From CAZABP01 sp964483245 (lineage in GTDB: Bacteria > Planctomycetota > UBA1135 > UBA2386): 48,061 nucleotides of DNA. The notes below the pieces were generated by a model. That model was not told the DNA's origin. It did no database searches and saw nothing but the letters and a program-made list of their open reading frames with translations. The position numbers and the translations under genes were made by a program. Position 1 is the stretch's first letter, and every line of letters starts with the position of its first letter. This document shows, piece after piece, positions 25,634 to 33,829 of the stretch. The stretch is from NCBI GenBank assembly GCA_964483245.1, contig CAZABP010000036.1:1-48061 (forward strand), in the 5' to 3' direction.

Positions 25634-27286
25634 ATGCAGCGCTCCTCCCCCCGGCACCGGCTGGCGACGGTCGCGGTGATCCCCCTGCTGCTCCTCGCGA
25701 CGAGCTGCAGCGCCAAGCGCACGAGCGGCGTCATCGTGGATCCCCCGCCGCCATTCCTGCTGCTGCGCGTCGAGCCGACGCTGAACCAGCGCGAGGTGCC
25801 GACCGACACGATCCTGAAGTTGACGTTCAATCGAACCGTCGACCCGCGCGGCCTGACCGCGGCGCTGCAGCTGTACGAGTCGGGGAATCCGGTCCCGTTC
25901 CTGGTCGAGCTGCCTGAGCTGGACAGCGTGATCCTGCGGCCGACCGACGAGCTGCTGCCGGACCGCGATTACCAGTTCCGCGTGCTGCCGACCGTGCGTT
26001 CCGCAGATGGCGCCGTGCTGCAGCACGAGTTGCAGGGCACGTTCCACACGGCGGCGACCACGAGCTGGCACGACGTCGAGACGTTGGCAACCATCCCGTT
26101 CACGCCGGCGGCCGACCTGCGCGTTGCGTTCGGCGGCGGCGGGATCGGCGCGGTGGCGTGGAACGAGGCGACCGGTGGCTGGCGCGCCCGCTGGTGGTTG
26201 CTCAGCCGTTGGCAGAATCCGGTCGCCGGCGGGCCGGGCGTGCTGCATGGCCTCGGGGTCGACGCGCTCGGCAATGGTGTGGCGCTCGAGTCGGCGCTGA
26301 CGATCGGTCCCGATCGTTGGCTGCTGCGCGCGCGCAATGCAGGCGCCGGCGCCGCGTTCGCCAGCGACGTCACGCTGGCAGAGCGCCCGCCGACCGCAGG
26401 CGGCGAGTTCTCCAGCGTCGACTTCGCCCTCGACATCATCGGCGGGGGAATCGCCACGTGGCTCGAAGGGAACGGTGCGCCCCGCACGCTGGGCCTCGCC
26501 GTGCGGCGCACGACCGGGGCCTGGGAGGCGAAGGCGTTTCCGATCCAGGAATCGCCGACCGCGGCGCCGCGCGTCGGCATCCACCGCGCCGGCTTCGGGG
26601 TCGCGCATTGGCAGGTCGTCGGCGACGAGAGCTGGTTCGCGGTGCGGCAGCCATCCGGCGCCATGGAGCCGCCGGCGCGCGTGCCCGGTTACCCGGCCGG
26701 AGACGTCGTCGTCGCTGTCGGCGGCAGCGTGCACGTCTGGCTCGGCGGCGACCCGGAAGCACCGGAGATCCAGCTCCGCACGTTGCGCGGCGACGGCGCG
26801 CCAGGACCGACGCAGACGATTGCGCAGAGCTCACGCAAGGTCTCGAGCGTGCAGGTCGCAGTCGGCCACGACGGCACGGTCCTGGTCGCGTGGCTGAACG
26901 AAGACCGCGAGCTGTATGCCCGCCGCTACGACCCGGCGCGCGGCCTGTGGGACATCGTCGAGCAGATCGCGGTAGGCGTCGGCAGTCCGCGCGAGCACGG
27001 CCAGGGCATCGACGAGCCGTTCGCGATCGCGGTCGATGGGCTCGGGACCTCGCGCATCGTCTGGCGGTCGTCCGTCGGACTCGGTGCGCCGGTGCGGGCA
27101 CGCATCGCGCTGTATGCGGAGCCGTGGCGCGGCGCGGCGACGCTCGAGCCGGGGCCGCAGAGTTCGACCGAAGTCATGAACCTCCGCCTTGTCGGGGACG
27201 ATCCGGCGCTGGTGCACGCAGTCTGGATCGCACTGCCAGCGACGCTGCCCGGCCAGATGCTGGTGCGCACAGCGCGACCGCGCTGA
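25634..27286 (+). CDS. Lipoprotein with N-terminal Ig-like (Big_5-type) domain
   Basis: A 550-residue protein. ATG at 25634 gives a lipoprotein signal peptide with basic start (MQRSSPRHR), hydrophobic core (AVIPLLLL) and lipobox LATSC with Cys25. Residues ~45-135 (PTLNQREVPTDTILKLTFNRTVDP..., YQFRVLPTVRSADGAVL) resemble the Big_5 Ig-like domain found in many exported proteins. The rest repeats a pattern of short beta strands (GGGIGAVAWNEATGGWRAR, HDGTVLVAWLNEDRELYARR) suggesting a beta-propeller, perhaps a binding surface. No catalytic motif seen. It stands alone between the RRM gene and the carboxylase operon. Confidence 0.8.
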   Translation: MQRSSPRHRLATVAVIPLLLLATSCSAKRTSGVIVDPPPPFLLLRVEPTLNQREVPTDTILKLTFNRTVDPRGLTAALQLYESGNPVPFLVELPELDSVILRPTDELLPDRDYQFRVLPTVRSADGAVLQHELQGTFHTAATTSWHDVETLATIPFTPAADLRVAFGGGGIGAVAWNEATGGWRARWWLLSRWQNPVAGGPGVLHGLGVDALGNGVALESALTIGPDRWLLRARNAGAGAAFASDVTLAERPPTAGGEFSSVDFALDIIGGGIATWLEGNGAPRTLGLAVRRTTGAWEAKAFPIQESPTAAPRVGIHRAGFGVAHWQVVGDESWFAVRQPSGAMEPPARVPGYPAGDVVVAVGGSVHVWLGGDPEAPEIQLRTLRGDGAPGPTQTIAQSSRKVSSVQVAVGHDGTVLVAWLNEDRELYARRYDPARGLWDIVEQIAVGVGSPREHGQGIDEPFAIAVDGLGTSRIVWRSSVGLGAPVRARIALYAEPWRGAATLEPGPQSSTEVMNLRLVGDDPALVHAVWIALPATLPGQMLVRTARPR

Positions 27287-27403
27287 ACGCGCAGCAGCGC
27301 CGGTCGGTTGCGCCAGCCCAGCTGACCCAGCCCGGACAGTGACCGGCGCGGTGCGGTCCGCAACGGGATGTCCGCACGCATCCGGGCTAACCTTCGCGCC
27401 GCC

Positions 27404-28948
27404 ATGCAGCCTCCGCCGTTCCGCCGCGTGCTGGTCGCCAACCGGGGCGAGATCGCCGTGCGCGTGATCCGTGCCTTGCGCGAGCTCGGGATCGAGAGCA
27501 TCGCGGTCTACAGCGACGCGGATGCGCAGGCGCCGCACCGTCTGCTCGCCGACCGCGCGGTCGCGATCGGTCCGGCGCCGGCGGCGGAGTCGTATCTGTC
27601 GATTCCCAAGCTCCTCGCGGCCGCGCGCGAGCAGCAGGCTGCAGCGGTGCATCCCGGTTACGGGTTCCTCAGCGAGAACCCGGCGTTCGTCCGCGCCTGC
27701 GAGGAAGCGGGGCTGGTGTTCATCGGACCCGGGCCCGCCGCGATGGAGGCGCTGGGCGGCAAGCGCTCCGGCAAGCGGATCGCGCAGGAGGCCGGCGTGC
27801 CGACCGTGCCGGGGTTCGACGGCGACGACGGTGACGATGCGAAGCTGATCGCGGCCGGTGCCCGCGTCGGCTTCCCGCTCTTGGTCAAGGCGTCGGCCGG
27901 TGGCGGCGGCAAGGGGATGCGGCTCGTCGAGCGGGCCGAGGACCTGCCGGATGCGATCGCCGCCGGGCGGCGCGAGGCGCTGGCCGCGTTCGGCGATGCC
28001 ACGATGCTGCTCGAGCGGCGTGTCTTCCCGGCGCGGCACATCGAAGTGCAGATCCTGGCCGACCTGCACGGCGACGTCTTCGCGCTGAACGAGCGCGAGT
28101 GCTCGGTGCAGCGCCGGCATCAGAAGGTGCTCGAAGAAGCGCCGTCACCGGCGGTCGACGCAGGCCTGCGCGAGCAGCTCTGTGATGCCGCCTGTGCGCT
28201 CGCGCGCGCCGCCGGCTACCGCAACGCCGGCACGGTCGAGTTCCTGCTCGACGCCGAGCGGCGGTTCTACTTCCTCGAAGTCAACGCACGGCTGCAGGTC
28301 GAGCATCCGGTGACCGAGCTGACGACCGGGCTGGACCTCGTGCATCTGCAGCTCGCGATCGCTGGCGGCGCGCGCCTGCGCGACCTGCTCCGCGGCCGCG
28401 ACTTCGCGCCGCGCGGCCACGCGATCGAGGCGCGCATCTGCGCCGAGTCGCCCGAAGCCGGCTACCTGCCGGCCACCGGCCGGCTGCTGCGCGTGCGCGA
28501 GGCGCATGGACCGGGCGTGCGCGTCGACTCCGCTGTCGTCGATGGTGGCGAGGTCTCGATCCACTACGACTCGTTGCTGGCCAAGCTGATCGTGCACGCA
28601 CCGGACCGCGCGACCGCGTGCCGGCGGCTGCTGCAGGCGCTGGCGGACAGCGTCTACCTCGGGATTCCGACCAACGTCGACTTCCTGCGCCGTGTCGTTG
28701 CCAGCGAGGAGTTCCTCGCCGGCCGGCTGCGCACGGATCTGCTCGACCAGCATCCGGAGCTCGCACGCGGCCCGGCCGGACCGATCCCGGACGAAGTCTG
28801 GATCGCGGCGGCCCTGGCGCAGATCCCGGAGCTGCAGCGCGCCGCGGCGGGCGGCGGCGGTGCCGGCGGCGGCGGCGGAGTCGGCGCCGCGCGAGCCGAG
28901 CCCTGGCGGGAGCTCGGCGGCGTGCGGCTGTGGGAGGCGGACCCGTGA
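27404..28948 (+). CDS. Biotin carboxylase subunit of an acyl-CoA carboxylase
   Basis: A 514-residue biotin carboxylase: N-terminal VLVANRGEIAVRVIRALRELG, HPGYGFLSENPAF, ATP-grasp glycine loop KASAGGGGKGMRL, EAPSPAVDAGLREQL, and the catalytic end EFLLDAERRFYFLEVNARLQ then VEHPVTELTTGLDLV. ATG at 27404 is preferred over 27368 because it starts right before the domain. It ends in a Gly-rich tail (about residues 480-500), unusual for AccC (~450), and its TGA overlaps the GTG of the biotin carrier gene (GTGA). The two together equal one fused propionyl- or methylcrotonyl-type alpha chain. It carboxylates biotin with ATP and bicarbonate; no carboxyltransferase gene is in the window. Confidence 0.95.
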   Translation: MQPPPFRRVLVANRGEIAVRVIRALRELGIESIAVYSDADAQAPHRLLADRAVAIGPAPAAESYLSIPKLLAAAREQQAAAVHPGYGFLSENPAFVRACEEAGLVFIGPGPAAMEALGGKRSGKRIAQEAGVPTVPGFDGDDGDDAKLIAAGARVGFPLLVKASAGGGGKGMRLVERAEDLPDAIAAGRREALAAFGDATMLLERRVFPARHIEVQILADLHGDVFALNERECSVQRRHQKVLEEAPSPAVDAGLREQLCDAACALARAAGYRNAGTVEFLLDAERRFYFLEVNARLQVEHPVTELTTGLDLVHLQLAIAGGARLRDLLRGRDFAPRGHAIEARICAESPEAGYLPATGRLLRVREAHGPGVRVDSAVVDGGEVSIHYDSLLAKLIVHAPDRATACRRLLQALADSVYLGIPTNVDFLRRVVASEEFLAGRLRTDLLDQHPELARGPAGPIPDEVWIAAALAQIPELQRAAAGGGGAGGGGGVGAARAEPWRELGGVRLWEADP

Positions 28949-29457
28949 GCGCGCAGCGGCACGAGTACGACCACGACGGTGCGCGCGTCACCGTCACGGT
29001 CCGCCATGTCGCCGGCGAACGCTACGTCGTGCACGTCGACGGCCGCGCGCACGAGGTGGCCGCGCATGCGATGCCGGACGGGCGGTTGTTCTGCCGCATC
29101 GACGGGCGCGCACGCGCGTTCGACCATGTCAAGGTCGGCCAGCGCGAGCAGCTTCGCGTCGACGGGCAGACCTGGACGCTGCACCCGGCCGGTGCGCGCG
29201 CGCGCGGCGCCGCGGCCAGCGGCAGCGGGCGCATCACGGCGCCGATGACCGGCACCATCACGAAGGTGCTCGTCGCTGCCGGCGAGCAGGTCGAGGCGGG
29301 CCAGACGCTGGTCGTGCTCAGCGCGATGAAGATGGAGCACAAGCTCGTCGCCGACATCGCGGGATGCGTCGCCGAGCTGCACGCTACGGCCGGTGCGACC
29401 GCCGAGGAAGGCACGCTGCTGGCGCGGATCATTCCGCAAGAGGGCACCGCGGGATGA
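28945..29457 (+). CDS. Biotin carboxyl carrier subunit (split alpha-chain C-terminus)
   Basis: A 170-residue protein with GTG start in a GTGA overlap with the carboxylase stop. Residues ~95-170 form a biotinyl domain with AMKM and biotin-accepting Lys129 (VLSAMKMEHKL). The first ~85 residues are beta-rich (RYVVHVDGRAHEV..., LRVDGQTWTLH) and correspond in position to the BT domain that joins biotin carboxylase to the carboxyltransferase in propionyl-CoA carboxylase alpha chains. It carries carboxybiotin between active sites. Its stop overlaps the following radical SAM gene (ATGA). Confidence 0.93.
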   Translation: MSAQRHEYDHDGARVTVTVRHVAGERYVVHVDGRAHEVAAHAMPDGRLFCRIDGRARAFDHVKVGQREQLRVDGQTWTLHPAGARARGAAASGSGRITAPMTGTITKVLVAAGEQVEAGQTLVVLSAMKMEHKLVADIAGCVAELHATAGATAEEGTLLARIIPQEGTAG

Positions 29458-30461
29458 GACTCGCCGAGCTCGACGAGCTGTTGCCGCCGCGCAAGGCTGC
29501 GCTCGCCCGCCGCCTGGTGCTGGCCGGCGTCGTGCCCGACCGGGACGACTTCAGCTCGCGCGGGATCGGGCTCAATCCGCTCGAGCGCGCGCGGTTCTTC
29601 GGCTGGCTCGAGCAGGATCTCGGCGTCCGGGTCGCGGCGACGCGCCAGGCGCCGGACGGCACGATCAAGCTGGTGCTCGCGCTGCGCGACGGCGAGCTGG
29701 TCGAGACGGTCGCGATGGCATCCGGCGCCGTCTGCGTCTCGACGCAGGTCGGTTGCGCAGTCGGCTGCCGCTTCTGCGCCAGTGGCCGGGACGGCCTGCG
29801 CAGGAATCTGGACGCCGACGAGATCGTCGCCCAGCTCGTGCACGCGCGCCGCGTCCTGCGGATCGACCGGGTCGTGTTCATGGGGATGGGGGAGCCGACG
29901 CACAACCTGGCTGCCGTGCTCGCCGCCGTCGAGACGATCGTGCGCGACGGCAAGATCGGACCGCGCCGGCAGACGCTGAGCACGGTCGGGAGCCTCGGCG
30001 CGTTCGCGCGGCTGCAGCAGGCGCCGGTGAAGCCGTGCCTCGCCTGGTCGCTGCACAGCGCCGATCCGGCCGTCCGCCGCGAGCTGCTGCAGCGCGCGGG
30101 CAACGACCCGCTGCCGGAGCTCGCGTGCGCCGCCGGGGCGTATGCCGACGCGAGCGGCACGCCGGCCCAGATCGAGTACGTCGTGTTGCACGGGATCAAC
30201 GACCGCGATGCCGACCTCGATGCGCTGTGCGCGCTGCTCACGGGCCTGCGGGGTTACGTAAACTTCATCGTGCTGAACCCGGTGGCCGGCAGCCCCTATG
30301 CGTCGCCGCCGCGTGCGCGGATCGTCGAGCTCGTGCGCGCGGTCAAGCAGCGCGGCATCCTGGCCACGATCCGGGACTCCGCCGGCGTCGAAGCGGAAGC
30401 CGCCTGCGGACAGCTGCGCCGCCAGCTCGCCGGCGATCTGCTGCCTGCGGCGCAGCCGTGA
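29454..30461 (+). CDS. RlmN-family radical SAM methyltransferase
   Basis: A 335-residue protein with the RlmN/Cfr architecture. The radical SAM cluster is Cys101-x3-Cys105-x2-Cys108 (GCAVGCRFCAS), with the extra Cys94 (VCVSTQVGC) and Cys318 (AACGQL) matching the spacing of E. coli RlmN Cys118 and Cys355, which carry out the methyl transfer. VFMGMGEPTHNL and WSLHSADPAVR are also family motifs. RlmN methylates C2 of A2503 in 23S rRNA and A37 of some tRNAs. This protein is shorter at the N-terminus than E. coli RlmN (384), so a paralogue with a different target is possible. Start set by the ATGA overlap with the biotin carrier gene. Confidence 0.88.
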   Translation: MRLAELDELLPPRKAALARRLVLAGVVPDRDDFSSRGIGLNPLERARFFGWLEQDLGVRVAATRQAPDGTIKLVLALRDGELVETVAMASGAVCVSTQVGCAVGCRFCASGRDGLRRNLDADEIVAQLVHARRVLRIDRVVFMGMGEPTHNLAAVLAAVETIVRDGKIGPRRQTLSTVGSLGAFARLQQAPVKPCLAWSLHSADPAVRRELLQRAGNDPLPELACAAGAYADASGTPAQIEYVVLHGINDRDADLDALCALLTGLRGYVNFIVLNPVAGSPYASPPRARIVELVRAVKQRGILATIRDSAGVEAEAACGQLRRQLAGDLLPAAQP

Positions 30462-31699
30462 GCGAACGCGGCGCCGCGTCCGGGCCGCAAGTGTCCCCGT
30501 CCGCCGCAGCGTCGGTGCAGTTCGTGCTCGCGCTCGGATCTGCGCTGCACGGCTATGGCTGTCCTGCATACCGCGTCGAAGACGCGATGGCGCTCGCGGC
30601 GCGGCGCTGCGGGGTGGATGGGCAGTTCTTCTCGACCCCGACCGCGATCTTCGCGCAGTTCGGCGGCGAGGATGGGCGCGCGATCCTGCTGCGCCGGCAG
30701 GAGCGCGGCACCGATCTGACCCGGTTGGCGCGGCTGTACGAGCTGCTCGACGAAGTCGTCGAAGGCCGGCTCGACGTGGTCCAGGGCACGCACTGGATCG
30801 CGGCCGTGCTGGGCGCGGAGCCGGCGTACCGGCCGTACGCAGCGATCCTCGGCCATGGCGTCGCGGCAGCAGCGGCAGCGGTGTTCCTCGGCGGTGGACT
30901 CGGCGAGCTGGTTGCGGCCGGCAGTGCCGGACTCGCGATCGGCGCGCTCGGCGCATTCAGCGCCAACCGGCTGCATCTGTCGCGCGCGCTCGAGCTGGTC
31001 GCCGGCCTGCTCGCGATGGTGCTGATCGGACTGTTCTCGGTCCTGTTCGGACCGGTCGCCGCGCTGATCGCCGCGATCGCCAGCCTCGTCGTGTTGCTGC
31101 CCGGCTACACGTTCACGACCGCGTTGGCCGAGATCGCGAGCCGCCATCTCGCGTCCGGGACCGCGCGGCTGATGGGTGCGATCGTCGTGTTCCTGGAGCT
31201 GGCGGTCGGCGTTGGGCTCGGCCGCGCGATCGTCGCGCGCCTGCAGCTCCCGGAGCTGGCGAGCGTGCCGCAGCCGTTGCCCGAACCGCTGCGCTGGCTC
31301 GCGGTCGTGATCGCATCGCTCGCGTTGGTCCCGCTGCTGCAGATCCCACGCGTCGATCTGTTCTGGGTCGTGCTGACGTCGCTCGCCGGGTTCGCGTGTC
31401 TCGTCGCCGGACATGAGCTGCTCGGGCCGCCGCTCGGCGCGTTCTTCGGTGCCCTGGTCATCGTGCTGATCGCCAACCTCTACGGACGCCTGCGCCGCCG
31501 GCCGACGGCGCTGATCTCGACCCCGGCGATCCTGCTGCTCGTGCCCGGCACGCTCGGCGTGCGCAGCCTGACCGCGCTGCTCGCCGACGATGTCATGACC
31601 GGGGTTCAGTTTGCGTTCGGGACGCTGATCGCCGCATCGGCGCTGGTCGCGGGGATCCTGTTCGCGAACGTGCTGGTGCCGCCGCGGCGCGAAGCCTGA
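30458..31699 (+). CDS. ThrE-family threonine/serine exporter-like protein
   Basis: A 413-residue protein with GTG start overlapping the upstream stop (GTGA). The N-terminal cytosolic part has the ThrE motif LHGYGCPAYRVEDAM and PTAIFAQF. Then follow about ten membrane helices in two sets (ThrE then ThrE_2), with the family's proline-glycine turns (LVVLLPGYTFTTALAEIASRH and ILLLVPGTLGVRSL). Corynebacterium ThrE exports threonine and serine; the substrate here is inferred from the family only. It ends the carboxylase operon; its stop codon touches the stop of the opposing hydrolase gene. Confidence 0.9.
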   Translation: MSERGAASGPQVSPSAAASVQFVLALGSALHGYGCPAYRVEDAMALAARRCGVDGQFFSTPTAIFAQFGGEDGRAILLRRQERGTDLTRLARLYELLDEVVEGRLDVVQGTHWIAAVLGAEPAYRPYAAILGHGVAAAAAAVFLGGGLGELVAAGSAGLAIGALGAFSANRLHLSRALELVAGLLAMVLIGLFSVLFGPVAALIAAIASLVVLLPGYTFTTALAEIASRHLASGTARLMGAIVVFLELAVGVGLGRAIVARLQLPELASVPQPLPEPLRWLAVVIASLALVPLLQIPRVDLFWVVLTSLAGFACLVAGHELLGPPLGAFFGALVIVLIANLYGRLRRRPTALISTPAILLLVPGTLGVRSLTALLADDVMTGVQFAFGTLIAASALVAGILFANVLVPPRREA

Positions 31700-33769
31700 T
31701 CAGTACAACAGCACGTCGACCGGATTCGTCACGAACCAGCCGCGCCGGTCCAGCATCACGGCGCCGAAGCTGAACCGCCGCCCGACCAGCTCCGGCGGCA
31801 GCGGACCGAGGAGCTGCGTTGCGAACGTCGCAGTTGCGGAGCCGCCGGCGCCGGTGGACCCGAAGAAACCCTGCGTCAGCGCGCTGTTCCCCAGCGACGC
31901 GAACCAGTGGCTCCACGGATCCACGCGCACCGGCGGGATCAGACCGCTGCGTTCATGGCCGGACATCCCGCCGATCAACACGTACGCAGCACCCGGATCC
32001 AGGCTGCCTCCCGCCAGGTGCAGCGGGATCGCGCGCGGCCTGGCAGCAGGCATCGCGATCTCCGGCGTCGTCAGCCCCGGCGCGACGACGTCGAGCGGCA
32101 GCTCGATCCAACTCGCCTGGACGCCGTGCCCGTGCACGACCGTCGCGCCACCCGGGGTGAACTCCGGGGTCGCCATCAGCGCCGACGGCCACGGCGATGC
32201 GAGGATCCAGTGATTCGACAGCACCACCTCCAACCGTGTGCCGGCCGGCAGCGCCACGCCGATCGGGCTGAGCTCGAACTCCACGCGCGCGAGCTGGTGC
32301 GGCACGGCAGCGAGCAGCGCCGCCGATTCACTGGCGAGCAGCAGGCGCGGACCGCCATCCGGGAGATGCGCATACAGCGCCGCTGCGATCGTGCAGCGCG
32401 CCGCGGCCGGCACGACGGCGAGGCCGACCTTCGGCATGCCGAGGAGTTGCTGTGTCTGTGACAGCGGCGGCAGCCAGAACGAATGCTCGCTCAACGGCGC
32501 GTGGCGCAGCACGCCGTCGATCGTGCGCAGCGCCGGCGTCAGCACGTACTGCAACGGCGTCAGCTCCGGGTCGACGCGATGTTCGATCCGCGTCGTGCGC
32601 GGCAGGTGCGGGTTCGCGCCGCCGAGCGGACCGGCTGGGGCGAGCGGCAGCCGCACGCTCGGCTTGGGCAGCGCCGGCAGGTACCGGCGCTGCCACAGCG
32701 ATTCCGGGTCGCGCAGCGTCGCGAGGTCGAGCGGCACCAGGGACGCGACGATCGGTGCCTCCGTCTCGACCGGATCGGCACTGTTCCACAGGAAACGATC
32801 GAACCAGCGCAGCCGCGTCTCTTCGAGCAGGCGCGCTTCGGCGCGGTTCCAGGGTGCGGCGTGGATGCCGGTCGTGTGCAACAGCAGGCGCCGCGGCGTC
32901 GCGGCCGGCAACCGATCCCACAGCTGCAGCAGTGCGCGCGCACTGCCGACGCCGTCCAGCCACGAGTGGCTGGCGAGGATCGGGACCCGCGACTGCAGCA
33001 GCTGCGCGAGGATCGGGCGCCCCGGCTCCTGCTGCAGTTGCGTGACCGTGCCCTGCGGATCCTGCGCCAGGAAGCCGTTCAGCATCAGGCTCAGGTGACC
33101 CACGTCGATGTGCAGCCCGGCACCGCCGCCGAACAGCAGGTTCGCGTACGACGCGTGGAACTGCCGCCCATCCTTGATCCGCAGATCGATCGGCTCCGGG
33201 ATCAGGTCGGCGGCGGTGACGGCGTGCACCGCCGGGAACTGCATCGCCTGGCGGCCGGGCGTGCCGATCACGTGGCCCGACAGCGCGGCGGCGGCCCATG
33301 CATGCGCGGCGCCCTGGCTGCTGCCGCCGACGCCGACGCGGGCGGACAGCAGGGCGCCATACCGCTGCTGCACGAACCGGATCTGCTCGGCGAGATCCAG
33401 ATGTTCGTCGCCGCCATCGAACGTGGCCGCCTTCTTGCCGGGATTCGACGTCGCGTGCGAGCCCTGCCCGCGCACGTCGTACGACCAGACGGCGAAGCCC
33501 TGCTCCGCCAGGAACTGGCGCTGCTCGCGGTGTGCCTTGCGGTCGAGCCCGAGCCCGTGCACCCAGACGATCAGCGGCCATCCGCATGACGGCAGCGCGG
33601 TGACCGGCACCCACAGCTCACCGAGGGTGCGCGAGCCGTCGGAGTACGTGACCTGGACATCCGGTTCGACGCGCAGCGCGAGTCCCTGCTCGGGGATCGC
33701 CGGTTTCTTGCACTGCGCGGCGGCGGTGGCGGCGAGCAGGACCCACGCGAGATGGCGGACGTGGTGCAT
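31700..33769 (-). CDS. Secreted alpha/beta hydrolase, CocE/X-Pro dipeptidyl-peptidase (S15)-like
   Basis: A 689-residue exported protein (signal MHHVRHLAWVLLAATAAAQ). The hydrolase core has the oxyanion strand LIVWVHGLG, YDVRGQG, the nucleophile elbow GSSQG with Ser151, an Asp candidate in SHSWLDG and a His candidate in LLHTTGIHAAP. A jelly-roll-like region near residues 420-520 (RVEFELSPIGVALPAGTRLEVVLSNHW) fits the PepX_C domain of S15/CocE enzymes, which is followed by a ~110-residue module (LGNSALTQGF..., VTNPVDVLL). Likely an extracellular peptidase or esterase. The gene downstream in numbering (33830) is a full-length paralogue on the same strand, 60 bases upstream in transcription. Confidence 0.82.
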   Translation of the reverse strand: MHHVRHLAWVLLAATAAAQCKKPAIPEQGLALRVEPDVQVTYSDGSRTLGELWVPVTALPSCGWPLIVWVHGLGLDRKAHREQRQFLAEQGFAVWSYDVRGQGSHATSNPGKKAATFDGGDEHLDLAEQIRFVQQRYGALLSARVGVGGSSQGAAHAWAAAALSGHVIGTPGRQAMQFPAVHAVTAADLIPEPIDLRIKDGRQFHASYANLLFGGGAGLHIDVGHLSLMLNGFLAQDPQGTVTQLQQEPGRPILAQLLQSRVPILASHSWLDGVGSARALLQLWDRLPAATPRRLLLHTTGIHAAPWNRAEARLLEETRLRWFDRFLWNSADPVETEAPIVASLVPLDLATLRDPESLWQRRYLPALPKPSVRLPLAPAGPLGGANPHLPRTTRIEHRVDPELTPLQYVLTPALRTIDGVLRHAPLSEHSFWLPPLSQTQQLLGMPKVGLAVVPAAARCTIAAALYAHLPDGGPRLLLASESAALLAAVPHQLARVEFELSPIGVALPAGTRLEVVLSNHWILASPWPSALMATPEFTPGGATVVHGHGVQASWIELPLDVVAPGLTTPEIAMPAARPRAIPLHLAGGSLDPGAAYVLIGGMSGHERSGLIPPVRVDPWSHWFASLGNSALTQGFFGSTGAGGSATATFATQLLGPLPPELVGRRFSFGAVMLDRRGWFVTNPVDVLLY

Positions 33770-33829
33770 GGTGCGGAGCGAGGTGCAGAGGCGGATGCAG
33801 GCGCCATCCCACGCGGCCGCGGCCGCGCT

